Below, in pieces: positions 35,865-47,536 of a stretch of DNA of 64,000 bases. The stretch comes from Calonectria ilicicola (taxonomy: Eukaryota; Ascomycota; Sordariomycetes; Hypocreales; Nectriaceae). Under the pieces are notes generated by a model that worked only from the letters and a program-made list of their open reading frames with translations, was not told where the DNA came from and did not search any database. The DNA is taken from the NCBI GenBank assembly GCA_020809705.1, contig CP085825.1:2542001-2606000 (forward strand), written 5' to 3'. A program made the translations under genes and the position numbers. Positions within the stretch are counted from its first letter, which is position 1. Every line of letters begins with the position of its first letter.

Positions 35865-38800
35865 ATGAGCTTCGCCATCGAGGTTCCCGGCGAGGCCAAC
35901 CCGCTCTCCCTCCAGTCGCTCGCCCAGGCCCTCCAGTCCGCCACCTCCTCCGACTTTGCACAACGCCAAACAGCTGGTCAGCAGCTCACCACATGGGAAC
36001 AGCATCCCGGCTACTATTCTTCGTTGCAGGTATTTCAACTACCCCTCGCGTGTGCGTACACCTCCAGGCGCTAACAGACCTCCTGGCCATCTACCTCGAC
36101 AAGTCTCTCCCGATTGACATCCGCTTCCTCGCTATAATCCAGCTCAAGAACGGCATCGACCGATATTGGCGACTCTATGCTTCCGTTAAAAATAGCATCA
36201 AAGCGGATGAGAAGGTCATTATTCGCCAAAGGCTATTCCAGGGAACGATTGAGGAAGAGGAGGCCAACCTAGGTTTACACAATGCCCTTGTCGTCGCCAA
36301 AGTCATCAGAATCGACTATCCCTCTGAGTGGCCCGATGCCCTCGGAAGCCTCATCGAACTCCTCCGCAGCTCTCGAAATGGAAACCCCAAACATCTTCAG
36401 GGCGTTTTGCAGATCATGCTTCGCGTGGTCAAGGAGCTCGGTACCGCCAGGCTACGAAAGTCCCAGACCGCCCTGCAATCTGTCACCCCGGAAATCGTTC
36501 ACGTTTTGACCGAAATTTACTCAGAAAAGTCCACGACATGGGTTGCGTTCCTCTCTGGGGGGCAGGGAAACAGCGATGTAGCAAATTTGGCCATGTTGAA
36601 TAGCTTGTTCGCGCTCAAGATCCTTCGTCGCCTATTGATCATGGGTTACGAGCGCCCTCATGGGGACAAGGGAGTCGAACAGTTCTGGACCATGTCGCAG
36701 AATCAATTCGGCCAGCTTCTCAACTTTGTCAGTCACGGTTCGGCAGTGCCAGATTCTTACCAGGAAATGGTCGGCAAGCATCTCCTTCAATTCACCAAGC
36801 TCCACATTGAAATGTCGGACCAACACCCCGCCAGCTTCGCTTTTCTCCCCAACTCTTTGGCTCTGGTCCACGCATACTGGGATCTTGTGGCAAAGTTTGC
36901 AGAAGTTTTCGACAAGTCTGGAGGTATCCGACAGGGCTCGGGAGATTCAGGCGCCTCCAAGTCAAAGGTTGAAGGCCCGCTTCTAGAAAGACTCGCACTC
37001 AAGGGGCTTTTACTTCTTAGGGCCTGTGTAAGAATTGCGTACCAACCTGCCCATTCCTTCAAATACCAAAACCCAGAAACAAAGGCCGAAAAGGAGCAGG
37101 CTAGGGGAATAATCAAGAACGAGCTGCTCAAACCAGACCTTGTCGTACAAATCGTCAACTCGATCATCTCCCATCTATTCGTGTTTCGCAAGGCGGATCT
37201 AGACGCCTGGGAAGAGGACCCGGAAGAATGGGAGCAGCAAGAACAGGGCGAAGGAAACGCATTTGAGTGGGAAGTGCGTCCATGCGCTGAGAGATTGTTC
37301 CTTGACCTTCTCACAAACTACAAGGAGCTGCTGATTCCACCCTTGCTCTCGTATTTTCAGACCGCTCAAACTGCACAAGCAGATATCGCCACCAAAGAAG
37401 CGGTTTACACCGCGATGGGTCATGCAGCTGCGCATGTCTTTAAGGTGTTTGATTTTGACGCGGTGCTAGCTCAAACCATCGTCAACGATGCACAGCAGCA
37501 GGGCGGGCTTTACAAAGTGCTAAGGCGACGCATTGCCATCCTCGTAAGCGCGTGGGCTCCTGTGCAACTTACAAATGTCAGTCGACCGCTTGTCTATCAG
37601 ATTTTCCAACACTTCCTCAACCCCGAGGACGAAACCAACGACATTGTTGTTAGGGTTACGGCTGCGCGACAACTGCGCTGGATCGCTGATGAGATTGATT
37701 TTGACCCGGAGGCATTTTTGCCTTTTGCGGCCAATGTTTTCACACAGCTTATCAACCTGATCCAAAATGTAGATGTCGACGAGGCCAAGCTTGCTATTCT
37801 TGAATCTATTAGAATCCTTGTACAGCGCATGGAACATCATGTGGCACAATTTGGCGATCAGCTCATGACAGCGCTTCCCAGTGTTTGGGAAAACTCCGGA
37901 AATGAAGAATACATGATCAAGCAAGCCGTCATTGCTATCTTCGCCGCGCTCGTAATGAGCATGGAGAGCGGTTCTCAACGTTATCAACACCTCATGGTCC
38001 CTCTCATATCCGAAGCAGCACGCCAAGGATCTGATTTGCATCTACACCTCATCGATGAATCACTGGAGTTATGGGACAATATCATGATGCAAAGCAACCC
38101 CCCTCTTGCGCCCGAGCTGATTGGTTTGGCCGAGTTGGCCCTGCCACTGCTGGAATATCAAACGGAAACGGCTTCACAAGCCCTATCCGTCATCGAAGCT
38201 TACATTTTGCTTTCACCCAGCGCGGTGCTCGAGGACAGGCTACGACGGTCTACTCTAACAGCGCTATCCAACGCCCTCGATTCAAGAAGCCGCGAATTTG
38301 TCGGTCTTGCCACGGTCTGTATTGAGTACCTCATCCGATCTGCTGTGGAGTTGGGAGGCTCTAGTGGCGTGTCAGTAATCATCCAAGACATGGTTGAGAT
38401 TGGTTTCATGAACAAACTTTTGGAGAACCTGCACGATGCTTGGGAAGCACACCAAACTACTGGCCCGAACCGGAGGATTAGCAAACTCAACACTGTTACC
38501 CAGGGCGATTATGTCGCTATCATTGCACGATTAGCCCTTGCGGAACCAACCCTTTTCGTGCAGATGCTTTCCAACTTTGGACCTCTAGAGCAGGTTTGGA
38601 GCTGGCTATCCAGCGAATGGTTTTCTCATCTGAGCAATATGGATAATATTGAGCGAGAAAAGCTCTCCCTACTGGGACTCACTCGCCTATTGGAGGTGCC
38701 TTCTCCCATGCAAGAACTCGTCCTCGGCAAGCTTCAAGAATACTTTGACATGTGGACCAATATCATTTCAGAGCTACAGGATGGTGTAGCTAACGGTAGT

Positions 38801-39064
38801 GATACGTTGATCTGGGGCCCCGAGGAGCTGGAGCCCACTGAGTACGATAACCCGAAGAGCGTTACGGAGCGGCAAGGACACGCTAAGGACCCCATCCACA
38901 CCGTCCATGCCTTTGAGTTTGTGAAGATGCGACTGCAGGACCTGGTTGGCCGGGCCGGAGGCGAGGCAGTGTTTGAAGAGCAGTGGGCCGTCAACGTGGA
39001 TAAGGAGCTGCTTGTAAAATTCCAACAAATGGCCAGCGTGGTGCAGCAGCAGCATCAGCGATAA
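35865..39064 (+). CDS. KAP120: Importin-11/Kap120 karyopherin beta
   Basis: Exons 35865-36029 and 36068-39064 give 1053 aa, the usual length for this importin. The N-terminus is an importin-beta N-terminal (Ran-binding) domain: SLQSLAQALQSA ... LTTWEQHPGYYSSLQ, then IRFLAIIQLKNGIDRYWR. The rest is a HEAT-repeat superhelix, ending ELLVKFQQMASVVQQQHQR. Kap120 carries ribosome-biogenesis factors and other cargo into the nucleus with RanGTP. The intron (36030-36067) is only 38 nt, yet it must be removed because its length is not a multiple of three and the conserved helices on both sides are in different frames. ATG 35865 is within a clean MSFAIEVPGEANP start. Confidence 0.92.
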
Positions 39065-39315
39065 GGGGGCCGGTGGACATTGGCGCTAGGGTGCGAGGAA
39101 TTATAAAGAGGAGTGAATTTTGAACGACGAAACGAAACAGAATAGACCATGATTGACGCTAGTATCTCTTGACATGATAACTCCTTGCTTTCAGATAGGT
39201 CGTCAGAAGTCTAATAGCCGGGATTTCGTATGAAACTAGTTAGGAAGAGCATCACCTTAGGCGGCGAGCAGGTGGTAAAACCACACCAAATCAAAAATGA
39301 CATGTACCCTTTTTT

Positions 39316-40636
39316 CTACAGCTTGCTGCCTCCCTCTTGAGGAATCTTGATAACAACCTTGCCCCAGGTCCCCCTGCCGCCCAACGCCGTCAGCGCGTCT
39401 CCGACTCTGTCCAGGCCGACAAACTCCTCGTCAGTGTACTCGGTTCCGCGCAGCTTGCCGTCCTTGACAAGCTCCATGATTCCCTCCCACACGCGGGGGA
39501 TCGCGTCGCGCTGGTTGAGGGAGTAGGCGCCCCAGTGGATTCCGACCAGGGCGATGTTCTTGAGGAGCACCTTGTTCATGGCCACCTTCTCGATGCTACC
39601 CGCTGCGAATCCCACAATGAGGATGCGGCCGTTCCACGCCGTGCACTTTGTCGACTTGTCGACTAAACCCACCGGGTCGTACACAATGTCTACGCCTCGC
39701 TTGGAGGGCGTCAGCGCTTTTACCTGCGCGGGCCAGTCGGCGTCGTTGTACGAAACGACGTGGTCGGCACCAAACGACTTTGCAATGTCCAGCTTGCGCT
39801 GCGTCGAGGCCGTGGCTATCACAGTAGCACCAAATGCCTTTGCCACTATCATCACACAGGTTTTTCTTTTAGCATTCATTCATCCTGCGCCCTGTCGCGT
39901 TTTGGCTTACCCTGAACAGCGGCTAACCCGACACCTCCGGCCGCGGCGTGCACCAAGACATGGTCGCCCTGCTTGATGCCGGCCCTCAGGACGAGGGCGG
40001 CGTAGCTCGTGGGGGCGGTGACGAACAATCCCGCGGCGTCCTGGAAGGACCAGCCCTCGGGCACGGGCAGAAGGGACTCCTCCTTTGCGCAGAGCTGCGT
40101 GCCAAAGGCTCCCTGCTGCGCGCCGAAGACGCGGGAGCCCGGCGGGAACTTGGGGTTCTTTGAGCTCCGCGGGGCGGAAATGACGACGCCAGCAAACTCG
40201 GCTCCGGCGACCCAGGGGAATGCTGTGTATTTCGCAATGACAAGTTAGTTGAAATGGGCTTATTCGTTTTCCTTGATTCTTATTTTTTTTTTTTCCTCCG
40301 CCTTGCTCTAATTACGATGCAGAAACGGCAAGGAATTTAAAAGGGAAAAAAGAGAAAGGGACTGGGAGCATACGCGGTTGGTTCTGATATTTGCCCTGAA
40401 TTTGAAGGATGTCGAAAAAGTTGGCTGCCGCCGAGTGGACCTGAATTAGATACTCATTGTCCTTGGGAACGGGATCAGGCAGATTCGAGACTGTGAGCTC
40501 CTTTGGGCCCTGTGGTGATGCGCACGTGTGTGTCAGATTGCAATCCTCTTCTTCGTCTCAGACGAGATAAAAGTCGTTGGTGTGAAGCAGTTTGAAAACG
40601 GACCTTGACATATTCCTTGACCTGAATGCCACGCAT
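39316..40636 (-). CDS. Zinc-free quinone oxidoreductase (MDR family)
   Basis: Exons 40604-40636, 40374-40509, 39911-40222 and 39316-39845 give 336 aa. It is a medium-chain dehydrogenase/reductase: GroES-like N-terminal half (VHSAAANFFDILQIQGKY, FPWVAGAEFAGVV) and a Rossmann half with AAAGGVGLAAVQ (split by an intron) and GADHVVSYND. The catalytic-zinc Cys/His ligands of alcohol dehydrogenases are absent, which places it with NADPH:quinone reductase/zeta-crystallin-like enzymes acting on quinones or enones. The first exon is only 33 nt (MRGIQVKEYVK) with donor GTCCGT. It converges on the Kap120 3' end, 250 bp away. Confidence 0.88.
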
Positions 40637-41399
40637 GTTTGGCTAAAGTAAGTAGTAAAGAAGAAAAAAAAAGATGATATTAATCGCCCGGGTATTAAGT
40701 TGGCTGGTTAGCTGGCTGGATGGCTGACAGATGGGATTCGCAATAAATTAAATGTAGGGAAGCGATTCACGCAAGAATAAATGGGAGAGGTGGGAACTTA
40801 ATGCCAGGTTGCTGTCCGTCTGTGGTTTTGGGTTGATATCGGCGTCTGGGGTAAGCTGGGGTGCTCGGCACAGCTAGCTTGCATAGATCGCGGGGTTCTA
40901 CAGCATGCCGAGGCATCTCTCGCACGTTGCGCCAGACAACGCCACCCAGCTCAAATGATGAACGCTACAGCCACTGGAATGGTGGAGCAGGCCTCTCGGC
41001 CGAATACGCCCCCCCAGTCGATCAATCAATCTATCTATCAATCGATTGATCAATCATCCTTGTGTTGTTATTGTTATTACCAAAGTCACATTCTTCAATC
41101 GCAAACGGAACACGCTATTTCGAAATTTATAAAGAGTTGTTGAATTCGATGTGCTTGTGCTTGTCCAGACTTGATATCATAACAGCATTTCATACTACCA
41201 CGTCGAGACATGCTGATCTCGCCCGAGAGCCTCCAAAAAAAAAGATCCCCAGCCCAGCTCCAGCAGATTGCTATTACTCAACACTCATTTGGGCTCGTAC
41301 CCGAGGGGCGCCGATATGGAAAAAGTGTCTTGCAACGACTGCAAGACCAATAATACACCGCATTTCGTCCCAGCCTCTTCTCCCTTGCAACTCGCCTCT
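40637..41399. other. Intergenic with short palindromic ATCA repeats
   Basis: About 760 bp with the promoter of the oxidoreductase and the 3' flank of dsk2. It contains GGCTGGTTAGCTGGC-type near-repeats around 40699-40725 and ATCA repeats at 41020-41055, including the perfect 14-bp palindrome ATCAATCGATTGAT at 41037-41050. No gene was recognised. Confidence 0.5.
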
Positions 41400-42764
41400 T
41401 TAGCTTCCGCTCAAAAGGTGTTCAATGGCTCCCTGGACGCTTCCTCCACTTCGTCGCAGAGCTGCCACGTTCCTATCGAAATCGTAGAAACCCATGTCAT
41501 TCAACTGGCGTAGCTGTTCTGCGTAACGCTCTTCGGGCGGTCGGTTATCCGCAGGCGCAGCAGGCGCACCACCTCCCAGCATCTGCATCATTCGCTGTAA
41601 CGCCTCCGGGTTCAAATTACCAAAGTTGGGCTGGCCACCAGCAGCAGGCGCAAACGGGCTGCCGCCAGGGGGGGCAAAGAGCGCCGCGAATGGGTTAGCG
41701 GGAGGTGGACTTGACGTGCTCTGTGGGTTAGAGGTGGTTCCTGAAGCCTGAGTTGTGTCCTGCGACGCTGTTTCGGTTCCATCTCGAGCGGTGGTGCCTG
41801 TCTGCTGACCCTGGGGAGCGGCGAAGGGGCTCATACCCATCAGTTGGCTAAGGAAGTCCTGGCCTGGTGCTCCTGCGTCTCCACCCTGCTGGCCACCAAA
41901 TCCCCCCATCAAGAAGGGGTTAAGGAAGGGGTTCTGGTCAGCAGCTCCCCGGTTCTGGTTTCCACCTGTTGCAGCTCCCTCAGGAGTCGTGTCGGTGGCA
42001 CCGGGCGCAGGGAACCCACCGCCGCCCTGCATTTGTCTCTGCATGCGCATGGCCTGTGCCATCATCTGAGGGTTGCTCATCATTTGCCGCATGAATGGCG
42101 ACGTTATGATATCGCGGGCGTTGGGCATATTTCTTAGCATCGGGTTCGACTCAATGAGCATATTGACAAAGTCGGGGTTGTTGAGCGCCTCGTTCATCGA
42201 TTGCTGGACATTGGGGTCAGACATCAAGCGCTGGACACGCTCTTCGTCCATGGGGGGACCCATCTAAGAGAAACACATGTTAGCGCTAGAATATGGCTGA
42301 TTGGAACCAAGGACTACACCTACACCACCATCAGGTCCAAACATATCAAGACCAGGGAGATTGATGGGGTGGCCAGCATATCGGGCGCCGGTGAGACCAG
42401 CCAAGGGGTTATTGGCAGTCCCCGAGGCCATGTTGGTGGGCACGGCCGGGGCTGCGTTGGAGGTGGCGGAGGGGGTTGAGGCAGATTGCGTCTGGTTGCT
42501 GGCAGCGCTCTTAACCATGTGGATAGTGTTGTTGTGCTTGATCTTGTACGTGCTCAGGGCATCGTCGTTCTTCATGACACGGCCAGAGTAGATGAGGCGC
42601 TGGCGCTCAACGGGGACATTCTCAAACTCTTCGGTGGCGAGCTTGGTCTTGAGCTCAAGGACGGTGGCGGCTTCGGGCATGGTGATGGAGTGGGAGGTAT
42701 CGGATGACGTCTTGACCTTGAAGGTGACCTGAGCGTCACCGCTCGACTCGGCATTGTCGGCCAT
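41400..42764 (-). CDS. DSK2: Dsk2/ubiquilin-type ubiquitin shuttle protein
   Basis: Exons 42324-42764 and 41400-42263 (60-nt intron, phase 0) give 434 aa. Residues about 12-86 are an N-terminal ubiquitin-like domain (VTFKVKTSSD ... RLIYSGRVMKNDDALSTYKI ... TIHMVK). Then come STI1-type repeats (NVQQSMNEALNNPDFVNML, SPFMRQMMSNPQMM), a Gly/Pro/Gln-rich middle and a C-terminal UBA domain (RQLNDMGFYDFDRNVAALR). UBL-STI1-UBA order is diagnostic of Dsk2, which delivers polyubiquitinated proteins to the proteasome. ATG 42764 gives a full-length UBL. Confidence 0.95.
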
Positions 42765-43432
42765 GGCGAAGCGAGGGTTTGGAGGAGAGAGGAGGAAGAC
42801 TCGAGGTGGTGCGCAGCAAGTTGGAATGGGAGGGATGGTTACGCGCGGGTCAGGTTAGGTGGGAGGAGGTTATGGCGGGACCAGAGATGGCGCGGGGGCA
42901 TGGGCTCTGGCGAGAGCGGTCCAAGGGAGCAGAAGGAGGCCCGCGATGAGGACAGGCGATGGTTGCGGATGCGTAGGGCTGCGAGGTTGGGAGCGCAGGC
43001 GATGAGTAGTAGGGTGAGGACGGGAGGGCCTCCAGGCTGGACTGATGGAGACGACTTATGCGGCAGCGATGGTCGGTGGTCGGGGTTCAAGACGTGGGGC
43101 AACCGCTGTCATCCAATGACGCCGTCTCAGATTGCCTTGCAGCGTGCTACCGTGGATCGGAGCAGTGGTTGGAGAGAGAGGGAGGGAAGGTGTTTTTTTC
43201 TTGTTTAAAAAAACAACCAAGAAAAATAGAAGCACACAAAAAAGAGAAATTACAATTAAAGTATCCTTTTGCAGAATGTGTAACCAGTTACCGATTCAGT
43301 AACAAAAATTAAGGTGGCCGCGCACACGACGTGTGTCACCGTTTTTGACCTGATCCGCCGCACTTCCATCACTATCCACCGACTTCTCCCGCCAGCTATC
43401 AGCAACCAACAACCAACAACAACAAGACAAGC

Positions 43433-43462
43433 CCATGCCATGCCATGCCATGCCATGCCATG
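43433..43462. repeat. Pentanucleotide repeat (CCATG)6
   Basis: Six exact CCATG units in tandem, preceded by AAC-rich low-complexity sequence. It is a microsatellite in the dsk2/npr2 intergenic region. Confidence 0.95.
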
Positions 43463-43697
43463 CTAGTAACACCTACCCATCTTGGATAGAAATTGGCCAA
43501 GACTTAGTCAGGCAGGCAGCAGCACGGTTCAGCCAATTTCGATTTCTACAACCCCCGGCGCACAGCGGGTCGCCGAGGATGAAACGCCGTGGCCACATCT
43601 TAGTTATAAGCGCATATGGTTCATGCTGCTCTGGCATGATGATACCAATTGGCAATGAGCTGCTTTCCCTTTTGAGCTGCAGAGGTGTTACTCTCCA

Positions 43698-43730
43698 GGG
43701 TAGGGTAGGTGGGCAGGCAGGGTAGGTGGG
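43698..43730 (+). repeat. G-tract cluster, potential G-quadruplex
   Basis: Five GGG tracts within 33 bp, separated by 2-6 nt (43698-43700, 43703-43705, 43711-43713, 43720-43722, 43728-43730). This meets the usual G3 loop 1-7 G-quadruplex pattern on the plus strand, about 310 bp upstream of the npr2 ATG. Confidence 0.75.
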
Positions 43731-44043
43731 TATAGGCAATGTAGGTAGGTTAGTACACCACAGTTGCCTAGTTGAGACAAGGTGCTTGCCTCCCAACTTT
43801 AGTGGGGACACGGCCAACCTCACGGCGCTGAGATGATCCCAGCTCAGTCGACAACCGCCGCCATCAACGGACCCGGATTGGTGGCTGCCATCCATTCCTC
43901 GCATACTCGTATAAGAACTTGCAGCGCATTTGGCACGATCCGTGATGCGCCTTGCCCCGCCGTAAAGCACTTTGCTTTGCCCGTGCAGAACATGCTCGTC
44001 AGTGCTCTCTCTGTGAACAGACAGAACTCCTCGCCTCTCCATC

Positions 44044-45437
44044 ATGATACAAGGCATCTTTTACGCGAGGTTCTTCCCGCAGGAGGGTGAGTGATTCAAC
44101 TCCCGTGCTATGCAGGATGGCTGCCTCGCAACTCATAATCTATGCGCACCGAGTGCTCACCTCAGGATTCCAGGCCCACAGATTGTGGCTCAGTCTCCCC
44201 CGGGGTGCATCACGCCTGTTGAAAACTCAACCAAACACCCGCTTATCGATTTTGATGTCATGCAAGAGTACATTATCCCCAGACAAGCCTTTTGTAATCG
44301 CTACCTCACCATCAACACTCCCGATGGCAAGTATGCTGTTCTCGGCTACCCCGTCGTCATCCCACATACTAAATACCTCCGGAATGAATTCATATTCAAC
44401 TTTGGTCTCATTCTTGATGCTGATGAGGACCAAATGCCCTACGAACGGGTTGTTCGCCGTCTAGCCTCCACCTTTTCTGAAATGGAGAAACAGAATGAAT
44501 ATCTAAGCCAAAACGAGATCCGCAGAGATGGCGGTGGTGGGAGACGACCCATTGATGGGTTGTTACAGATTGTCAAAGAGGATTTGGATAACTATGGAGA
44601 GTGTATGATTCCAGTTGGTAAGTTGACAATGCGTGTACGAAAACCATTTCCTAAACGAAGACCCACTAACATCGTTTAAAAGACGAAGCCAATACCATCA
44701 ACATGAAGCTTTTCCCCCACCACCCAGAACCCCCTGTCGTTAAAGGTTGGCATGTTCCAGTTGCCAAGACCAAGCTTTCTGACATTGTTGATCCGACCTG
44801 GGATCTTACGCTTCAAAAGGTCATTGCACATATTGATGGCGTTTCTGACGTACGCCGTATTGCCCACGCGGCAAATGTTTCCCTCGACCTTGCCAAGACG
44901 GCTCTGCGCCACCTCCTTTACTATGACACTATCCTGCTGCTTGACATCTTCTTTTTTGGGGCTTGCTATGCACCCCGACCAGGAATCCACGACTTTATCC
45001 GTAATGTTGACGGCATGGTGGACGAATGCGCCGCCTACGTCTCACACGGCCGCGGCCGCGTTAGCAACTATCATCTCATCAAGCTCATGTCAACATTTGT
45101 TCAAGGACGTACCATCATGGAATGGCTCAAGTGCCACCAAGATTCAGGGTTCGAGGTGCTGAGGTATGTGGACGTCCGCAGATTCGTTCAATTTGGAATC
45201 ATCAAGGGATGTCTCTACCGCGTTCACAAGTATGTCGTCTCAAAGCAATACTTGGCTGCGTTGGCAACTGGCCAGAGCCGTGCAGTGCCAGGGGGAGACC
45301 CGTTGCAAAAGTATACCGATGGTTGTCATCACTTTGAGCAGATTATCACAGAACAGAATCTCACAGAAAGCGAAATTATGGAGAAGCTCAAGACGCTTCC
45401 AGTCCCCAAGGGGGATGTATGTGTGCTCTACCAGTAG
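44044..45437 (+). CDS. NPR2: Npr2, nitrogen permease regulator subunit (SEACIT/GATOR1)
   Basis: Exons 44044-44086, 44174-44617 and 44683-45437 join in frame to give 413 aa. The protein begins MIQGIFYARFFPQEG and has the conserved PRQAFCNRYLTI, YAVLGYPVVI, FNFGLILD and YERVVRRLASTF segments of the Npr2 N-terminal longin domain. It then has the winged-helix region with DLTLQKVIAHIDGVSDVRRIA and the C-terminal ISLN-type end. Npr2 and Npr3 form the GATOR1/SEACIT complex, which inactivates TORC1 when amino acids run short. The first exon is 43 nt. The last exon overlaps nothing and ends 130 bp from the convergent TyrRS gene. Confidence 0.93.
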
Positions 45438-45570
45438 AGCATTGGTGAAGTGGTGTGAGCATGTCTAGTTATTTAATCTACATCAAATCTATGGTATCAT
45501 CCAGAATACAGTACTGTACATAATAGTCGTACAAGGCGTTCCTGAGCCGGGTTTATATGACCGCAGCCTG

Positions 45571-47536
45571 CTATTTTTGGGAATTGGGGTCCTTATCCTG
45601 AACCCGTTCACGAACCTCCTTCTTGCTAGGTAGCTCGATGTTGGAGTTGTTGGCCACTCTGCGCGGGGGTGCGCTTTTTTCGCTTGCAATCTTGGCCAGC
45701 TGCTCAGCAGTCAATGGCTCCCCTCTTTCTTCAGCCTCTCTCTTCAGCTGGTCCTTCATTCGTCGCACGGTACCTGTATATGGCTGACCAGGGTAAATTT
45801 CACCGCTCTCTTCCCACTCCTCATCACTGATAAGCTCCACGATGCGGATATTGTGCTTGCCCTTGCGTAGGATAAGCATTCGGTTGTCAATAAGGTAACG
45901 GGACGTCTCCTCGGGGAACCACGCCTTCATGGGGGTCCATGACAGGTTACCAGGGACGAGGCCGCGAGTTTGGCCAGGTTGAGCTGCGATGTATGCACCC
46001 TGCTGCGTGACAAGGCGCTGGCCATCGCTGCTACTGCTGGCCAAACCGGCAGCCTGGAGAATCTTGGCAGGGGACTTGGACATGATGGAGCGGGGAAGCC
46101 TGATGTCGCTTCGAGGAGCATTGTTGGGAGTAACGATGCCTGTTGACGCAGTGGGTTCCTTAATAATGCTGGGAAGTTTACCACCAAAACGGAACTCGTG
46201 CTGCTTGGCTTCCTCGAGCGCCTTCTGGGAACCGTGCACGAGCGAAACAACCTCAAAGGCGAGCGCATGCTGGGCAACTCGCTTGGTGGGATCTTCTAGA
46301 TGCTCTGCCATGACCTTTTGGATAGACTCGAGAGACATGAATGTGAACATTTTTAGCAGTCTCTCGATTTCGTCATCCGTCCTTCGCATGAAGAAACCGT
46401 ACAGATCGAATACTGAGGTTTTGAACTGATCCAACCACACCGCGTTGCCAGCGCTCTTACCAAACTTGGCACCTGAAGAGTCGGTAAGTAGGGGAACAGT
46501 GAATCCAAGAGGGTCATTTTGCCAGCCCCCAGGCATCTTGGAATGGGGCGCCTCTTCGGATTCTCGGATAATTTTAAGAGCATCGCAACCCGCAACAATG
46601 TTGCCGTACTGATCGGAGCCTCCGATTTGCATTTGGATGCCCAGTTTGTTGTACATGTGCCAAAAGTCCCATCCCTGAAGGAGGGGATACATGAACTCTC
46701 CGAATGACATGCCATCTCCCTCGGTCAACTTGCGCTTGACGCTGCGCCACGGCTGTCAGTCTCGGCCTGGATTAGAGGTACAAAGTATACTCACGTATCA
46801 CGACCCAGCATGGGGCCAATTCGAATATGCCGAGCTATTCTCTTGCTGAATTCATAGAGAGTCAAACTCCCTAGCCACATATTGTTGTTGAGGAGGTGGT
46901 GCTTGGCAGCCCAATCGTGTTCGTATCCGTGCTTGGCCTTCAAGTGTTCAACGTTGGCCCAAATCTTGGTTAGCTGGACGTGGATCTTGGTAATGTTCTT
47001 GGAGATGTCGGAGTTGGACATGATATCGCGGCTTTGTAGTCGACCGGTGGGATCACCAATTCGTGCAGTCGAGCCGCCGATCAAGGTGACGGCGGGGTGG
47101 CCATGAAACCACATGAGGAACATGGGCATGAGGGGAAGAAGATGTCCAACATGCAGCGAGTCGGCTGTGGGGTCAATTCCAACGTAGGAACCTATCCGCT
47201 TGGTGCGCATGATTTCTTTGATCGTCTCGGGGTTACTGGACATAAAAGTTAGGCCTTGTTGAATCGCGGCAGCATTTGCGTTGCGACGCACCCTGCGACA
47301 TCCTTGACGTAGCCACGCTCCTCAAGAATGTCCCACACATGTGGAAGCTCTCCGTTTTTAATCTTCTCGGCTCTCTTCTCCCATCGTTCTTTTCCTTCCG
47401 CCTCCTTTTTCAAGTAGGTGGTCGCAATGCCTCGTCCGCGGGGGAATTGGAGAAGTGGTCGGAGTGGGTTGGCACATCGTGGGCGGATGACGATTCTCGA
47501 GCTCGAGAGTTTCGAGATGGCCGCGAGAGAGGCCAT
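45571..47536 (-). CDS. CYT-18: Mitochondrial tyrosyl-tRNA synthetase, CYT-18 type
   Basis: Exons 47292-47536, 46795-47235 and 45571-46741 give 618 aa. A Ser/Arg-rich presequence ([18 protein letters not shown]...) is followed by the fungal N-terminal extension ([20 protein letters not shown]). The class I core has HVGH (110-113, the HIGH loop), [10 protein letters not shown] and KFGKS (321-325, the KMSKS loop). The C-terminal part contains the S4-like RNA-binding domain ([20 protein letters not shown]). It has an extended tail ending [14 protein letters not shown]. In Pezizomycotina this enzyme (Neurospora CYT-18) also folds mitochondrial group I introns, using the N-terminal extension and inserts; the extension is present here, so a splicing role is plausible but not proven. 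ATG 47536 is the first Met; the frame upstream offers GTG. Confidence 0.93.

Larger units (their letters stand above)
42765..44043. other. Divergent promoter region, dsk2 / npr2
   Basis: About 1.3 kb between divergent starts. It contains a six-unit CCATG repeat (43433-43462) and a G-rich run with five GGG tracts (43698-43730). Frames are short and partly repeat-made. Confidence 0.5.
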
